From contig NZ_OESG01000013.1 of NCBI RefSeq assembly GCF_900240945.1, positions 2,086,888 to 2,150,887 of the forward strand: 64,000 nucleotides of DNA, written 5' to 3'. Both the position numbers and the translations under genes were made by a program. The DNA comes from Mycobacterium sp. 3519A (GTDB lineage: Bacteria > Actinomycetota > Actinomycetes > Mycobacteriales > Mycobacteriaceae). Numbering within the stretch: position 1 is the first letter of the stretch; every line of letters begins with the position of its first letter. This document shows, piece by piece, positions 44,702 to 52,740 of this stretch. The notes under the pieces were generated by a model. That model was not told the origin of the DNA. It did no database searches and saw nothing but the letters and a program-made list of their open reading frames with translations.

Positions 44702-44790
44702 AACCTGGTAGGTTGGGCTCTGGGTGTGCCGGGAAGCCTGGTCGGCGTTTTGTCTTCGATAGCCGACCCCGGAGCATGCCTGTGAACACC
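44702..44790 (+). promoter_or_regulatory. Structured leader ahead of nhaA (candidate riboswitch)
   Basis: Nested complementary segments can be drawn by eye. A small hairpin AACCT-GGT-AGGTT (44702-44714). An outer stem GGTGT/ACACC (44723-44727 with 44786-44790). A middle stem CCGG/CCGG (44729-44732 with 44769-44772). A 7-bp inner stem GGTCGGC/GCCGACC (44740-44746 with 44762-44768) closing a 15-base loop, with an asymmetric bulge GAAGCCT. The fold ends 50 bases before the nhaA ATG; CACCTCCT in its 3' part is anti-SD-like. Lithium- and sodium-sensing riboswitch classes upstream of nhaA-type genes are known in other bacteria; whether this belongs to one cannot be judged without a covariance search. 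Confidence 0.5.
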
Positions 44791-44840
44791 TCCTTTAGAC
44801 CCGCCGACTTCGCCTGCACGGCAATGAATTTCGCGGCGCG

Positions 44841-46118
44841 ATGAGTACTCCGCTTCGATTGCTGACACGCGGCTCGTGGTCGGAAACGCAACGGTTTTCC
44901 GAGATACTTCGCAAGGAGACCGTCGGTGGCACGCTGCTGCTTGTCGCGGCGGGTGCCGCGCTGGTGTGGGCGAACTCGCCGTGGGCCAGCGCCTACCGCA
45001 CCGTGTCGGAATTCGCGATCGGGCCGCAATCCCTACATCTGCGCCTCTCCGTTTCGGCGTGGGCGGCCGACGGGCTGCTCGCCATCTTCTTCTTCGTCGT
45101 CGGGCTCGAACTCAAGCGCGAGTTCGTCGCGGGCGATCTGCGCGATCCGCGCCGCGCCGCACTGCCGATCGCTGCTGCCATCGGCGGCATGGTGGTGCCC
45201 GCCGCGATCTTCATCGCCATCACCCTGGTGGCAGGCGAGCCCGAGCACCTCGACGGCTGGGCGGTGCCGATCGCCACTGATATCGCGTTCGCGCTCGCGG
45301 TGCTCGCGGTCCTGTCGACACACCTACCCACCGCGCTGCGGACCTTCCTGCTGACCCTCGCTGTCGTCGACGACCTGCTGGCCATCACCGTCATCGCCGT
45401 CTTCTACACCGACCATCTGGCGGTCGGCCCCCTGGCGCTGGCGCTGGTGCCGATCGCCCTGTTCGGGCTGGCCGTGCAGCGCGGTTTCGGGCGGTGGTGG
45501 CTGCTGGTGCCGCTGGCCGTGGCGGCCTGGACCCTGGTGCACGCCAGCGGCGTGCACGCGACGGTCGCGGGCGTGATCCTCGGTTTCACCGTCCCGGTGC
45601 TCGGCGACAACGGTCGCGCGGAGAAGTTCGAGCACCAATTGCGACCGCTGTCCGCGGCCGTCGCCGTGCCCGTGTTCGCCTTCTTCGCCGCGGGGGTGAC
45701 GGTCGGCGGCTGGTCCGGCCTTGGCGGCTCGCTGCTGCATCCGGTCACTGACGGTGTGATCGCCGGCCTGGTGATCGGTAAGCCGCTCGGGGTGTTCGGC
45801 ACGGCGTGGCTGCTGGCCAGATTCACGCACGCGGCGCTCGACGAGGATCTGGCATGGCGGGACGTGCTCGGCGTGTCGCTGCTCGCGGGCATCGGCTTCA
45901 CCGTGTCGCTGCTGATCGGTGAACTGGCGTTCGGTCACGGCACCCCCGCGGGCGACGATGTCAAGATCGGGGTGCTGGCCGGGTCCGTCGTCGCAGGTGC
46001 GCTGGCGGCGGTCGTGTTGTTGAGTCGCAACGCGGCCTACCGGCGTATCGAGGCGATCGAGACTGCGGACACCGACCACGACGGCGTGCCCGACATCTAC
46101 CAGTCTCGATACGACTGA
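44841..46118 (+). CDS. nhaA: Na+/H+ antiporter NhaA
   Basis: A 425-residue NhaA with about 12 membrane helices. The ion-binding pair is Asp177-Asp178 in [18 protein letters not shown], equivalent to Asp163-Asp164 of E. coli Nha[21 protein letters not shown] and [19 protein letters not shown] also match; the Asp in TDIAFAL is conserved. It exchanges Na+ or Li+ for protons across the inner membrane. The C-terminal tail ends with [12 protein letters not shown] (410-421), a calcium-binding thrombospondin type 3-like repeat. An RBS is not obvious before the ATG. It is preceded by a structured leader and followed by dxs after 28 bases. Confidence 0.93.
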   Translation: MSTPLRLLTRGSWSETQRFSEILRKETVGGTLLLVAAGAALVWANSPWASAYRTVSEFAIGPQSLHLRLSVSAWAADGLLAIFFFVVGLELKREFVAGDLRDPRRAALPIAAAIGGMVVPAAIFIAITLVAGEPEHLDGWAVPIATDIAFALAVLAVLSTHLPTALRTFLLTLAVVDDLLAITVIAVFYTDHLAVGPLALALVPIALFGLAVQRGFGRWWLLVPLAVAAWTLVHASGVHATVAGVILGFTVPVLGDNGRAEKFEHQLRPLSAAVAVPVFAFFAAGVTVGGWSGLGGSLLHPVTDGVIAGLVIGKPLGVFGTAWLLARFTHAALDEDLAWRDVLGVSLLAGIGFTVSLLIGELAFGHGTPAGDDVKIGVLAGSVVAGALAAVVLLSRNAAYRRIEAIETADTDHDGVPDIYQSRYD

Positions 46119-46146
46119 GCCACTGACCCGTGGCTACACTGGCCTA

Positions 46147-48060
46147 ATGCTTGAACAGATCCGCGGCCCCGCTGATCTGCAGCACCTCTCCCAGTCGCAG
46201 TTGAGCGATCTGGCGCAGGAAATCCGCGAATTTCTGATCCATAAGGTCGCTGCAACCGGTGGGCATCTCGGTCCGAACCTCGGTGTGGTGGAACTCACCC
46301 TCGCCCTGCATCGCGTGTTCGACTCGCCGCACGATCCGATCATCTTCGACACCGGCCACCAGTCCTACGTGCACAAGATGCTGACGGGCCGCAGCCACGA
46401 CTTCGACTCACTGCGCAAGAAGGGCGGCCTGTCCGGTTACCCGTCGCGCAGCGAGAGCGAGCACGACTGGGTGGAATCCAGCCACGCCAGTGCGTCGCTG
46501 TCCTACGCCGACGGCCTTGCCAAGGCCTTCGAGCTGTCCGGGCACCGCAACCGGCACGTGGTCGCTGTGGTCGGCGACGGCGCGCTGACCGGCGGCATGT
46601 GCTGGGAGGCGCTGAACAATATCGCCGCGGCCAGGCGGCCCGTCGTGATCGTCGTCAACGACAACGGCCGCAGCTATGCGCCGACCATCGGCGGTTTCGC
46701 CGAGCACCTGGCCGGGCTGCGGCTGCAACCGGGCTACGAGAAGGTGCTCGACGAGGGCAAGCGCGCGCTGCGCGGGGTGCCGCTCGTCGGTGAGCTCTGC
46801 TACCAGTGCCTGCACAGCGTGAAGGCGGGCATCAAGGACGCGCTGTCGCCGCAGGTGATGTTCACCGACCTCGGCCTGAAGTACGTCGGCCCCATCGACG
46901 GCCACGACGAGCACGCGGTCGAGACCGCGCTGCGCCAGGCACGCAACTTCAAGGCGCCGGTGATCGTGCACGTGGTCACCCGCAAGGGCATGGGCTATCC
47001 GCCCGCTGAGAACGACGAAGCCGACCAGATGCACTCGTGCGGCGTGATCGACCCGGAGACCGGGCTGGCCACCTCCGTGCCGGGGCCCGGGTGGACGTCG
47101 GCGTTCTCCGATGCGCTGATCGGCTACGCCAGTCGGCGACGTGACGTGGTGGCGATCACCGCCGCGATGCCAGGGCCGACTGGCCTGACGTCGTTCCGGC
47201 AGCGGTTCCCGGACCGGTTCTTCGACGTCGGCATCGCCGAGCAGCACGCGATGACGTCGGCGGCGGGTCTGGCCATGGGCGGGATGCACCCGGTGGTCGC
47301 CATCTACTCGACGTTCCTGAACCGGGCATTCGACCAGGTGATGATGGACGTCGCGCTACACAAGCTGCCGGTCACCATGGTGCTGGACCGCTCCGGGGTC
47401 ACCGGCCCCGACGGCGCCAGCCACAACGGCATGTGGGACCTGTCGATGCTGGGCATCGTGCCGGGCATGCGGGTGGCCGCGCCGCGTGACGGCGCGCGGC
47501 TACGCGAGGAGCTCGGCGAGGCGCTGGACGTCGACGACGGTCCCACCGCCATCCGGTTCCCGAAAGGCGATGTCGGCGAAGACATTCCGGCGCTCGAGCG
47601 GCGCGACGGCGTCGACGTGTTGGCGCTGCCCGCGGACGGGATGTCGGACGACGTGCTGCTGGTCGCGGTCGGCCCGTTCGCGGCGATGGCGTTGGCGGTC
47701 GCCGAGCGACTGCGCAACCAGGGCATCGGCGTGACGGTCGTCGACCCGCGGTGGGTGCTGCCGGTGCCGGAGGCTCTCGGCGAGTTGGCCCGCGGGCACA
47801 AGCTCGTGGTCACCGTCGAGGACAACGGCGTCGCGGGCGGCGTCGGCGCGGCGGTGTCGGGTGCGCTGCGGCGCGCGGAGATCGACGTCCCGTGCCGCGA
47901 CCTCGGCTTGCCGCAGCAGTTCTTCGACCAGGCGTCGCGCGGTGAGGTGCTGGCCGATGTCGGCCTGACCGATGCCAACATCGCCCGCCGGATCACCGGT
48001 TGGGTGGCGGCGCTGGGAACCCGCGCGGCAGAGCCCGCGGTCAGCGAGCACCTCGACTAG
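46147..48060 (+). CDS. dxs: 1-deoxy-D-xylulose-5-phosphate synthase
   Basis: A 637-residue thiamine-diphosphate enzyme that makes DXP from pyruvate and glyceraldehyde 3-phosphate, the first step of the MEP isoprenoid pathway. Motifs: [16 protein letters not shown] near the N-terminus, [16 protein letters not shown] (the TPP/Mg2+ binding GDG...N) near 150, a central pyrimidine-binding domain with [20 protein letters not shown] (catalytic Glu in IAEQH, about 365-370), and a transketolase C domain ending near 620. It is the Rv2682c homologue. An IS30-type element is inserted 12 bases past its stop. Confidence 0.96.
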   Translation: MLEQIRGPADLQHLSQSQLSDLAQEIREFLIHKVAATGGHLGPNLGVVELTLALHRVFDSPHDPIIFDTGHQSYVHKMLTGRSHDFDSLRKKGGLSGYPSRSESEHDWVESSHASASLSYADGLAKAFELSGHRNRHVVAVVGDGALTGGMCWEALNNIAAARRPVVIVVNDNGRSYAPTIGGFAEHLAGLRLQPGYEKVLDEGKRALRGVPLVGELCYQCLHSVKAGIKDALSPQVMFTDLGLKYVGPIDGHDEHAVETALRQARNFKAPVIVHVVTRKGMGYPPAENDEADQMHSCGVIDPETGLATSVPGPGWTSAFSDALIGYASRRRDVVAITAAMPGPTGLTSFRQRFPDRFFDVGIAEQHAMTSAAGLAMGGMHPVVAIYSTFLNRAFDQVMMDVALHKLPVTMVLDRSGVTGPDGASHNGMWDLSMLGIVPGMRVAAPRDGARLREELGEALDVDDGPTAIRFPKGDVGEDIPALERRDGVDVLALPADGMSDDVLLVAVGPFAAMALAVAERLRNQGIGVTVVDPRWVLPVPEALGELARGHKLVVTVEDNGVAGGVGAAVSGALRRAEIDVPCRDLGLPQQFFDQASRGEVLADVGLTDANIARRITGWVAALGTRAAEPAVSEHLD

Positions 48061-48072
48061 CTTTCGGTCGCC

Positions 48073-48086
48073 CAGTGGCCAGTTAT
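48073..48086 (+). repeat. Left terminal inverted repeat of the IS30-type element
   Basis: CAGTGGCCAGTTAT, 14 of 14 bases complementary to the right end. It begins 12 bases after the dxs stop. Confidence 0.88.
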
Positions 48087-48108
48087 CACACGGATTTCGC
48101 TGGCGGTT

Positions 48109-49362
48109 TCACGCTGTGATTGCAACAGCGGGTGGTTTTGACGGGTTTGAGAGTAGTTCGTCGAGGGTTTCGGCTGGGGTCTTCCAGCTCAGGGTTTGCC
48201 GGGGCCGGTTGTTGAGCTTGGCGGCGACGTAGTCCAGATAGTCTGCCGGGAAGATCGACAAGTCGGTGCCTTTAGCAAAGTATTGGCGCAGCAGTCCGTT
48301 GGTGTTCTCGTTGGTCCCGCGCTGCCATGGTGAGTGCGGATCACAGAAGTAGATATCTAATTCCGTCGCTGCGGCGATAGCGGCGTGATTGGCCATCTCT
48401 TTGCCTTGATCCCAGGTCAGTGTCTTACGCAGAATCGCCGGCAGCTGAGCCATTTTCGCGACGATGGCCTCTTGCACTGCCAGGGCACCGTGGTCGTCAG
48501 GCAGATGCAGCAGCAGCACGAACCGAGTCATGCGTTCGACCACGGTGCCGATCGCCGAACCCGATGCGGTGCTACCCATGATCAGGTCGCCTTCCCAGTG
48601 GCCGGGTACGGCACGGTCTTCGACCTCCGGTGGACGCTCGCTGATGTTGACCATGTCGCGGATTTGCCCTCGGCGCTGGTTACCGCGTCGTTGAGGCTTG
48701 CGCAACGCCCGCCCAGTGCGTAGACATTTGTGCAGCTCACGGCGCAGATTTCCTTTACCCTGCACGTAGATCGACTGATAGATGGTCTCGTGGGACACCC
48801 GCATCTCCGCATCGTCGGGAAATTCGATCGGCAGCCGGTTGGCGATCTGTTGAGGACTGTGGTCGTCTAGCAGCCGATTCTGCACCTCAAGGTGCAACCG
48901 TTCATTGGTGGCCAGCTTGCGCGGTTTCGGGCGTCGAGCCCGCGCGTGAGCACGCGCCTGTGCGACGCCGGCCCGATACCTCGGCGTGGCATCCCAGCCG
49001 CCGTGCCGTTGCGCCCCGAACCGGTACCGCGAACGATATCGTCCACGGCAGAACGCGTTTCGGTCGATCTCACGCATGACCGTCGAGGCCGGGCGGCCCA
49101 GCCGCCTGCCGATCTGCCGAATGCTTTCCCCTCTGGCAATGCCGTCTTGAATTTCGTTACGTTCGTCTTCGCCCAGCCGCGACCACTTCCGCACACCGGT
49201 CTCATCAGGAAATTTGGGTCTCACCCCGCCAGCATCGGCAAACCAGCGCCAGCCGGTGCGCACCGACACACCGACTGCCTGCGCCGCCTCCACCACCGAC
49301 GTGCCATCGCCGACATGACCCCAGAACTGACGACCAACACAGGCATAACGCGACGGACGCAT
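48109..49362 (-). CDS. IS30 family transposase
   Basis: A 417-residue DDE transposase. An N-terminal helix-turn-helix region (SVVEAAQAVGVSVRTGWRWF) is followed by the IS30-type second HTH (ESIRQIGRRLGRPASTVMRE). The catalytic core shows PGHWEGDLIMG (first Asp), LTWDQGKEMANHAAI (second Asp) and RGTNENTNGLLRQYFAKGTD (Glu). It ends with LNNRPRQTLSWKTPAETLDE, typical of the family. Start 49362 (MRPSRYACVG) is favoured over 49392 because GGAG lies 7 bases upstream. The reading frame is intact. Confidence 0.95.
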   Translation of the reverse strand: MRPSRYACVGRQFWGHVGDGTSVVEAAQAVGVSVRTGWRWFADAGGVRPKFPDETGVRKWSRLGEDERNEIQDGIARGESIRQIGRRLGRPASTVMREIDRNAFCRGRYRSRYRFGAQRHGGWDATPRYRAGVAQARAHARARRPKPRKLATNERLHLEVQNRLLDDHSPQQIANRLPIEFPDDAEMRVSHETIYQSIYVQGKGNLRRELHKCLRTGRALRKPQRRGNQRRGQIRDMVNISERPPEVEDRAVPGHWEGDLIMGSTASGSAIGTVVERMTRFVLLLHLPDDHGALAVQEAIVAKMAQLPAILRKTLTWDQGKEMANHAAIAAATELDIYFCDPHSPWQRGTNENTNGLLRQYFAKGTDLSIFPADYLDYVAAKLNNRPRQTLSWKTPAETLDELLSNPSKPPAVAITA

Positions 49363-49425
49363 CAACAACTCCTCAGCTAGGAGCCGTTGCAATCACCCCT
49401 TGAACCTGAGGCTTGTTCGCGTGAC

Positions 49426-49439
49426 ATAACTGGCCACTG
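49426..49439 (-). repeat. Right terminal inverted repeat of the IS30-type element
   Basis: Reverse complement of CAGTGGCCAGTTAT. It ends 32 bases before the ATG of the following hydrolase gene, close enough that the insertion may have replaced that gene's promoter. Confidence 0.88.
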
Positions 49440-49471
49440 AGCGACGCTGGGACCCTAGGTGGGCTGCGCAG

Positions 49472-50371
49472 ATGGATGCTGAGCTCGAACGCTGGAAGTC
49501 CGGTGGACAGTACTTCGACTATCTGGGTTTCGACATCTTCTACCGGACGGCGGGCCAGGGCCCGCATCTGCTGCTCATCCACGGCTATCCGTTCAACACG
49601 TGGGACTGGGCGCCGTTGTGGGACAGGCTGACCGAGCGTTTCACCGTCGTCGCTCCGGACATGCTCGGCATGGGCTTCTCGGCCAAACCCGTCGCCTACG
49701 GGTACACGGTGCACGACCACGCCGACATGCACGAGGCGCTGTTGGCGCACCTGGGCGTCGGCTCGGCCCATGTGCTGGCTCACGACCTCGGCGACTCCGT
49801 CGGCCAGGAACTGCTGGCCCGTCAGCAGTTCGACGAGCGCGCCTACGGTGCGCTGCAGATCGAATCGATCACCTGGCTCAACGGCGGCCTGTTCAACGAG
49901 GCGTATACGCCCCGGTTGATGCAGAAGCTGATGTCGCGAACACCGTTGGGCGACATCCTGAGTCCGCTGCAGGGCAGTCAGCTGTCGCGGCGTCTGATCG
50001 AGCCGACGATCAACGAGATGTTCGGCCCCAACACCAAACCGACGCGGCGGATGCTCGACCTGTTCCACGAAATACTGGAGTACAACGACGGAAAACGCGT
50101 GCTGCACAAGGTCGGTCGGTTCGTCACCGACCGCTACGCCCACCGCAATCGGTGGGTGCGCGCGATGCGGGAGACGGCGGTGCCGATGCGGTTGATCGAC
50201 GGCCCCGTCGACCCGAACTCGGGCAGGCACATGGCGCAGCGCTACCTCGAGGTCATCCCCAATCCTGACGTCGTCATGCTCGACGACACGATCGGGCACT
50301 GGCCGCAGATCGAGGCGCCCGATGCGGTGTGGGAGGCGTTCGTGACGCACATCGATCGCGTCACCTCGTAG
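49472..50371 (+). CDS. Alpha/beta hydrolase, MEST-like
   Basis: A 299-residue alpha/beta hydrolase. LLLIHGYPFNTWDWAPLWDR carries the oxyanion loop (HGYP). The nucleophile elbow reads VLAHDLGDSVGQELLARQQF, with Asp instead of Ser. That is the pattern of epoxide hydrolases and haloalkane dehalogenases, and the D-x-G-D-x-V-x-Q-E-L-L-A-R run is specifically like the MEST (mesoderm-specific transcript) group. The C-terminal His is in TIGHWPQIEAPDAVW. The substrate is unknown. Start ATG 49472 follows AGGTGGG. The IS element ends 32 bases upstream. Confidence 0.82.
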   Translation: MDAELERWKSGGQYFDYLGFDIFYRTAGQGPHLLLIHGYPFNTWDWAPLWDRLTERFTVVAPDMLGMGFSAKPVAYGYTVHDHADMHEALLAHLGVGSAHVLAHDLGDSVGQELLARQQFDERAYGALQIESITWLNGGLFNEAYTPRLMQKLMSRTPLGDILSPLQGSQLSRRLIEPTINEMFGPNTKPTRRMLDLFHEILEYNDGKRVLHKVGRFVTDRYAHRNRWVRAMRETAVPMRLIDGPVDPNSGRHMAQRYLEVIPNPDVVMLDDTIGHWPQIEAPDAVWEAFVTHIDRVTS

Positions 50372-50400
50372 CGCGAGCAGGGCCCAGCTCGCCGTCGAAG

Positions 50401-51561
50401 TCAGGCGGTCGCCGTGTACGAGCGCGCCCCGACACCGGCCAGCGCGCCGCCGTCGACGATCAGGTACTCGTCGCGGATCGGCCGACCGGTGAAGTAGCTC
50501 TCCAGGATCTCGCGGGTACCCGCCGCATACCGGGTCTGCGCGGACAACGACGACCCCGAGATGTGCGGCGTCATGCCGTGATGGGGCATCGAGCGCCACG
50601 GGTGGTCCGCCGGTGCCGGCTGCGGGAACCACACGTCGCCCGCATAGCCCGCGAGTTGGCCACTTTGCAGCGCGCGCACGATGGCGTCGCGGTCGCATAT
50701 CAGCGCCCGCGCGGTGTTGATCAGGTACGCGCCGCGTTTCATCGTGCCGATCAGTTCGTCGTTGAACAGGCCACGCGTCTCCGGATGCAGCGGCGCGTTG
50801 ATGGTCACGACGTCGAGGTGCGGCACCATGTCGCGGACCGTCGGGTGGTAGGTCAGGTTCAGCTCGGCCTCGACCTCGGCGGGCAACCGGTGCTTGTCGA
50901 AGTAGTGCAGGTGCACATCGAACGGGGCGAGTCGGCGCAGCACCGCCAGCCCGATCCGGCCCGCCGCGACGGTGCCGACGTGCATGCCCTCCAGGTCGTA
51001 CGAGCGCTGCACACAGTCGGCGATGTTCCAGCCCCCGTCGAGGACCCATTTGTACGACGGCAGGTAGTTGCGCACCTGCGACAGGATCATCATCACGACG
51101 TGCTCGGCGACGCTGATGCTGTTGGAGAACGTGACCTCGGCGACCGAGATGCCTGCCTTGATCGCGGCGTCCAGGTCGACATGGTCTGAGCCGATGCCCG
51201 CGGTTATTGCGAGTTTGAGCTTCGGTGCCCGCGCGATCCGCTCCTCGGTGAGGTAGGCCGGCCAAAAAGGTTGGGAGATCACAATTTCCGCGTCCGCCAG
51301 ATGCTGGTCGAATTCGGAGTTCTTGCGGTCCTTGTCGGAGGTGACGACCAACTCGTGGCCGAGGTCTTCCAGGTAGCGCCGCAAGCCGAGTTCGCCGGAC
51401 ACGCTGCCCAGCAGCGTGCCTGGCGTGAAGTCGATCGCCGATGGTGTCGGCAGCGACTGTCCGTCGGGATATGCGTCGAGGTGGGGAAGTCCGTCACGGG
51501 GGAAGCTGGTCGGGTAGCCGTCGACGGGATCGTCGTAGAGCACGCACACCACTTTGGCCAT
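50401..51561 (-). CDS. fdh: NAD-dependent formate dehydrogenase
   Basis: A 386-residue metal-free D-2-hydroxyacid-type dehydrogenase that oxidises formate to CO2 with NAD+. It follows the well-studied Mycobacterium/Pseudomonas enzyme closely: VLYDDPVDGYPTSFPRDGLP, PTPSAIDFTPGTLLGSVSGE, LTEERIARAPKLKLAITAGI, GSDHVDL, then the NAD loop GTVAAGRIGLAVLRRLAPFD. The Asp in LHYFDKHRLP specifies NAD+ over NADP+. Catalytic Arg is in INTARALICDRDAI (Ala replaces the usual Gly after it), and His is in GMTPHISGSSLSAQ. ATG 51561 is preceded by AAAGG; the open frame back to 52071 crosses the lysR gene and is ignored. It is divergent from a LysR-type regulator. Confidence 0.95.
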   Translation of the reverse strand: MAKVVCVLYDDPVDGYPTSFPRDGLPHLDAYPDGQSLPTPSAIDFTPGTLLGSVSGELGLRRYLEDLGHELVVTSDKDRKNSEFDQHLADAEIVISQPFWPAYLTEERIARAPKLKLAITAGIGSDHVDLDAAIKAGISVAEVTFSNSISVAEHVVMMILSQVRNYLPSYKWVLDGGWNIADCVQRSYDLEGMHVGTVAAGRIGLAVLRRLAPFDVHLHYFDKHRLPAEVEAELNLTYHPTVRDMVPHLDVVTINAPLHPETRGLFNDELIGTMKRGAYLINTARALICDRDAIVRALQSGQLAGYAGDVWFPQPAPADHPWRSMPHHGMTPHISGSSLSAQTRYAAGTREILESYFTGRPIRDEYLIVDGGALAGVGARSYTATA

Positions 51562-51733
51562 TGGTCGATTACCTTTCTTGAAGATGCTGCTGAGTGCGAT
51601 GCGGCCACGCAACCGCGCGGCCGCGAAATAGCCGTGTCGACAACCATTTTCGATGTTCACTGGCGACGATGCTGACGCTAACAACGGGATAGCGGTGCAG
51701 ACAATAGCCTGGTGTTTGCCATCTGACATGGTG

Positions 51734-51752
51734 TGATAGGCGAGCGCTATCA
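51734..51752. promoter_or_regulatory. T-N11-A dyad, probable LysR-type operator
   Basis: TGATAG (51734-51739) and CTATCA (51747-51752) form a perfect 6-bp dyad containing the T-N11-A pattern of LysR-type operators (ATAG-N7-CTAT). It ends 8 bases before the lysR GTG, and further ATAG half-sites lie at 51689 and 51704 towards fdh. This fits binding by the adjacent regulator and autoregulation. Confidence 0.65.
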
Positions 51753-51760
51753 TTGCACCC

Positions 51761-52663
51761 GTGCACGGTGAGGTGTCGATCCAACAACTCGAATATCTGG
51801 TGGCGCTCGCGCGCGAGCGGCATTTCGGCCGCGCGGCAGCGGCCTGCCACGTGAGCCAGCCGACGTTGTCCGTCGCGATCCGCAAGCTCGAGCACGAATT
51901 GGACGTCGTGATCGTGTTGCGTGGACAGCGCTTTGAGGGCTTCACCGCCGAGGGGCAGCGGGTGATCACCTGGGCGCATCGGATCCTGGCCGAACGAAGC
52001 GAGTTGCTGGCGGACATCGAGCGGATGCGCGGCGGCTTGACCGCGACGGCCAGGATCGGCGCGGTCCCCACGTCGGTGCCCGCCAGTCCGTTGGTGACCG
52101 GGCGGTTCCTGCAACGGTATCCGGGTGCGACGGTGCAGGTGGAGTCGATGCCGTCGCGGGAGATCGCCCGGCGACTGGGGGAGTTCGAGTTGGATGCGGG
52201 CCTCTCCTACCTGGACTCCGAAACACCACCTGGCACAAGGCATGTCGAGTTGTACCGGGAGCGCTACGTATTGGTGGCGCCCGCGACGCATCCGTTGATG
52301 GAACAGGACGAGGTGCGCTGGTCGGAAGCGGCGGACCTACCGCTGTGCGCGCTCACGCCGTCGATGCGCAACCGTCGGATCATCGACGCAAACATGGCTG
52401 CCGACGGCGTTCAGTTCCGCCCAGTGGTGGAGGCGGACACGGTGGCGGCGATCTATGCGCACCTGAAAACCCTGCAATTGGGCAGCGTGGTCGCACACAC
52501 CTGGCTGGACGCGTTCGTACTGCCGGAGGGGCTGGCGCAGCGGCCGATGGTTGCTCGTCAACCGGGGCCTGCCGTCGGCCTGATCGTGCTCGACCGTGAG
52601 CCCAATTCCCTGGTGGCCGAAGCGCTTTTCGCCGCGGCGACGGAAGCGGGCGCCACCTCCTAG
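51761..52663 (+). CDS. LysR family transcriptional regulator of formate dehydrogenase (by context)
   Basis: A 300-residue LysR-type regulator. The N-terminal winged helix (about 5-65) contains LEYLVALARERHFGRAAAAC and HVSQPTLSVAIRKLEHELDV. The C-terminal periplasmic-binding-like effector domain (about 92-295) starts at TARIGAVPTSVPASPLVTGR. GTG start. It is divergent from fdh across a 199-base intergenic region with a T-N11-A dyad, the usual layout for a regulator of the neighbouring gene. Formate or a related one-carbon signal as effector is inferred from position only. Confidence 0.9.
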   Translation: MHGEVSIQQLEYLVALARERHFGRAAAACHVSQPTLSVAIRKLEHELDVVIVLRGQRFEGFTAEGQRVITWAHRILAERSELLADIERMRGGLTATARIGAVPTSVPASPLVTGRFLQRYPGATVQVESMPSREIARRLGEFELDAGLSYLDSETPPGTRHVELYRERYVLVAPATHPLMEQDEVRWSEAADLPLCALTPSMRNRRIIDANMAADGVQFRPVVEADTVAAIYAHLKTLQLGSVVAHTWLDAFVLPEGLAQRPMVARQPGPAVGLIVLDREPNSLVAEALFAAATEAGATS

Positions 52664-52679
52664 TGCGCACTTCCTAGCG

Positions 52680-52737
52680 CGAGCAGACGCAAAGTGTCCC
52701 ATTTTCTCGGCGTGTCGGGTCACTTTGCGTCTGCTCG
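52680..52737. repeat. 17-bp perfect inverted repeat between convergent genes
   Basis: CGAGCAGACGCAAAGTG (52680-52696) and CACTTTGCGTCTGCTCG (52721-52737) pair perfectly. After one T-T mismatch, CCC/GGG adds three more pairs, leaving a 16-base loop. It fills the gap between lysR (stop 52663) and the convergent phoD-like gene (stop 52741), so a two-way terminator is likely. From memory the unit GAGCAGACGCAAA recurs in fast-growing mycobacterial genomes, which would make it a dispersed element. Confidence 0.78.
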
Positions 52738-52740
52738 GCG

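Larger units (their letters stand above)
48073..49439. mobile_element. IS30-family insertion sequence (1367 bp)
   Basis: The element is bounded by the inverted ends CAGTGGCCAGTTAT (48073-48086 and, inverted, 49426-49439). After two mismatches the match resumes with CACG. Sub-terminal inverted copies of GTGATTGCAAC follow inside (48116-48126 and 49386-49396). A single transposase gene fills the interior on the minus strand with no frameshift or stop, so the copy looks intact. No convincing target-site duplication is seen at the flanks. It lies in the gap between dxs and an alpha/beta hydrolase gene, so no gene is broken. Confidence 0.9.

Noticed and set aside
44721..44790. Cobalamin riboswitch before nhaA (because of GGGAAGCC)
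   Set aside because: No B12-box sequence follows and the downstream gene is not a cobalamin-related function.
48061..48075. Target-site duplication flanking the IS30-type element
   Set aside because: Flanks read GTCGCC on the left and AGCGAC on the right; no direct repeat of 2-4 bases stands out at the inferred ends.
51562..52071. N-terminal extension of formate dehydrogenase to 52071
   Set aside because: The extension overlaps lysR, has no similarity to the family, and a good RBS precedes the ATG at 51561.
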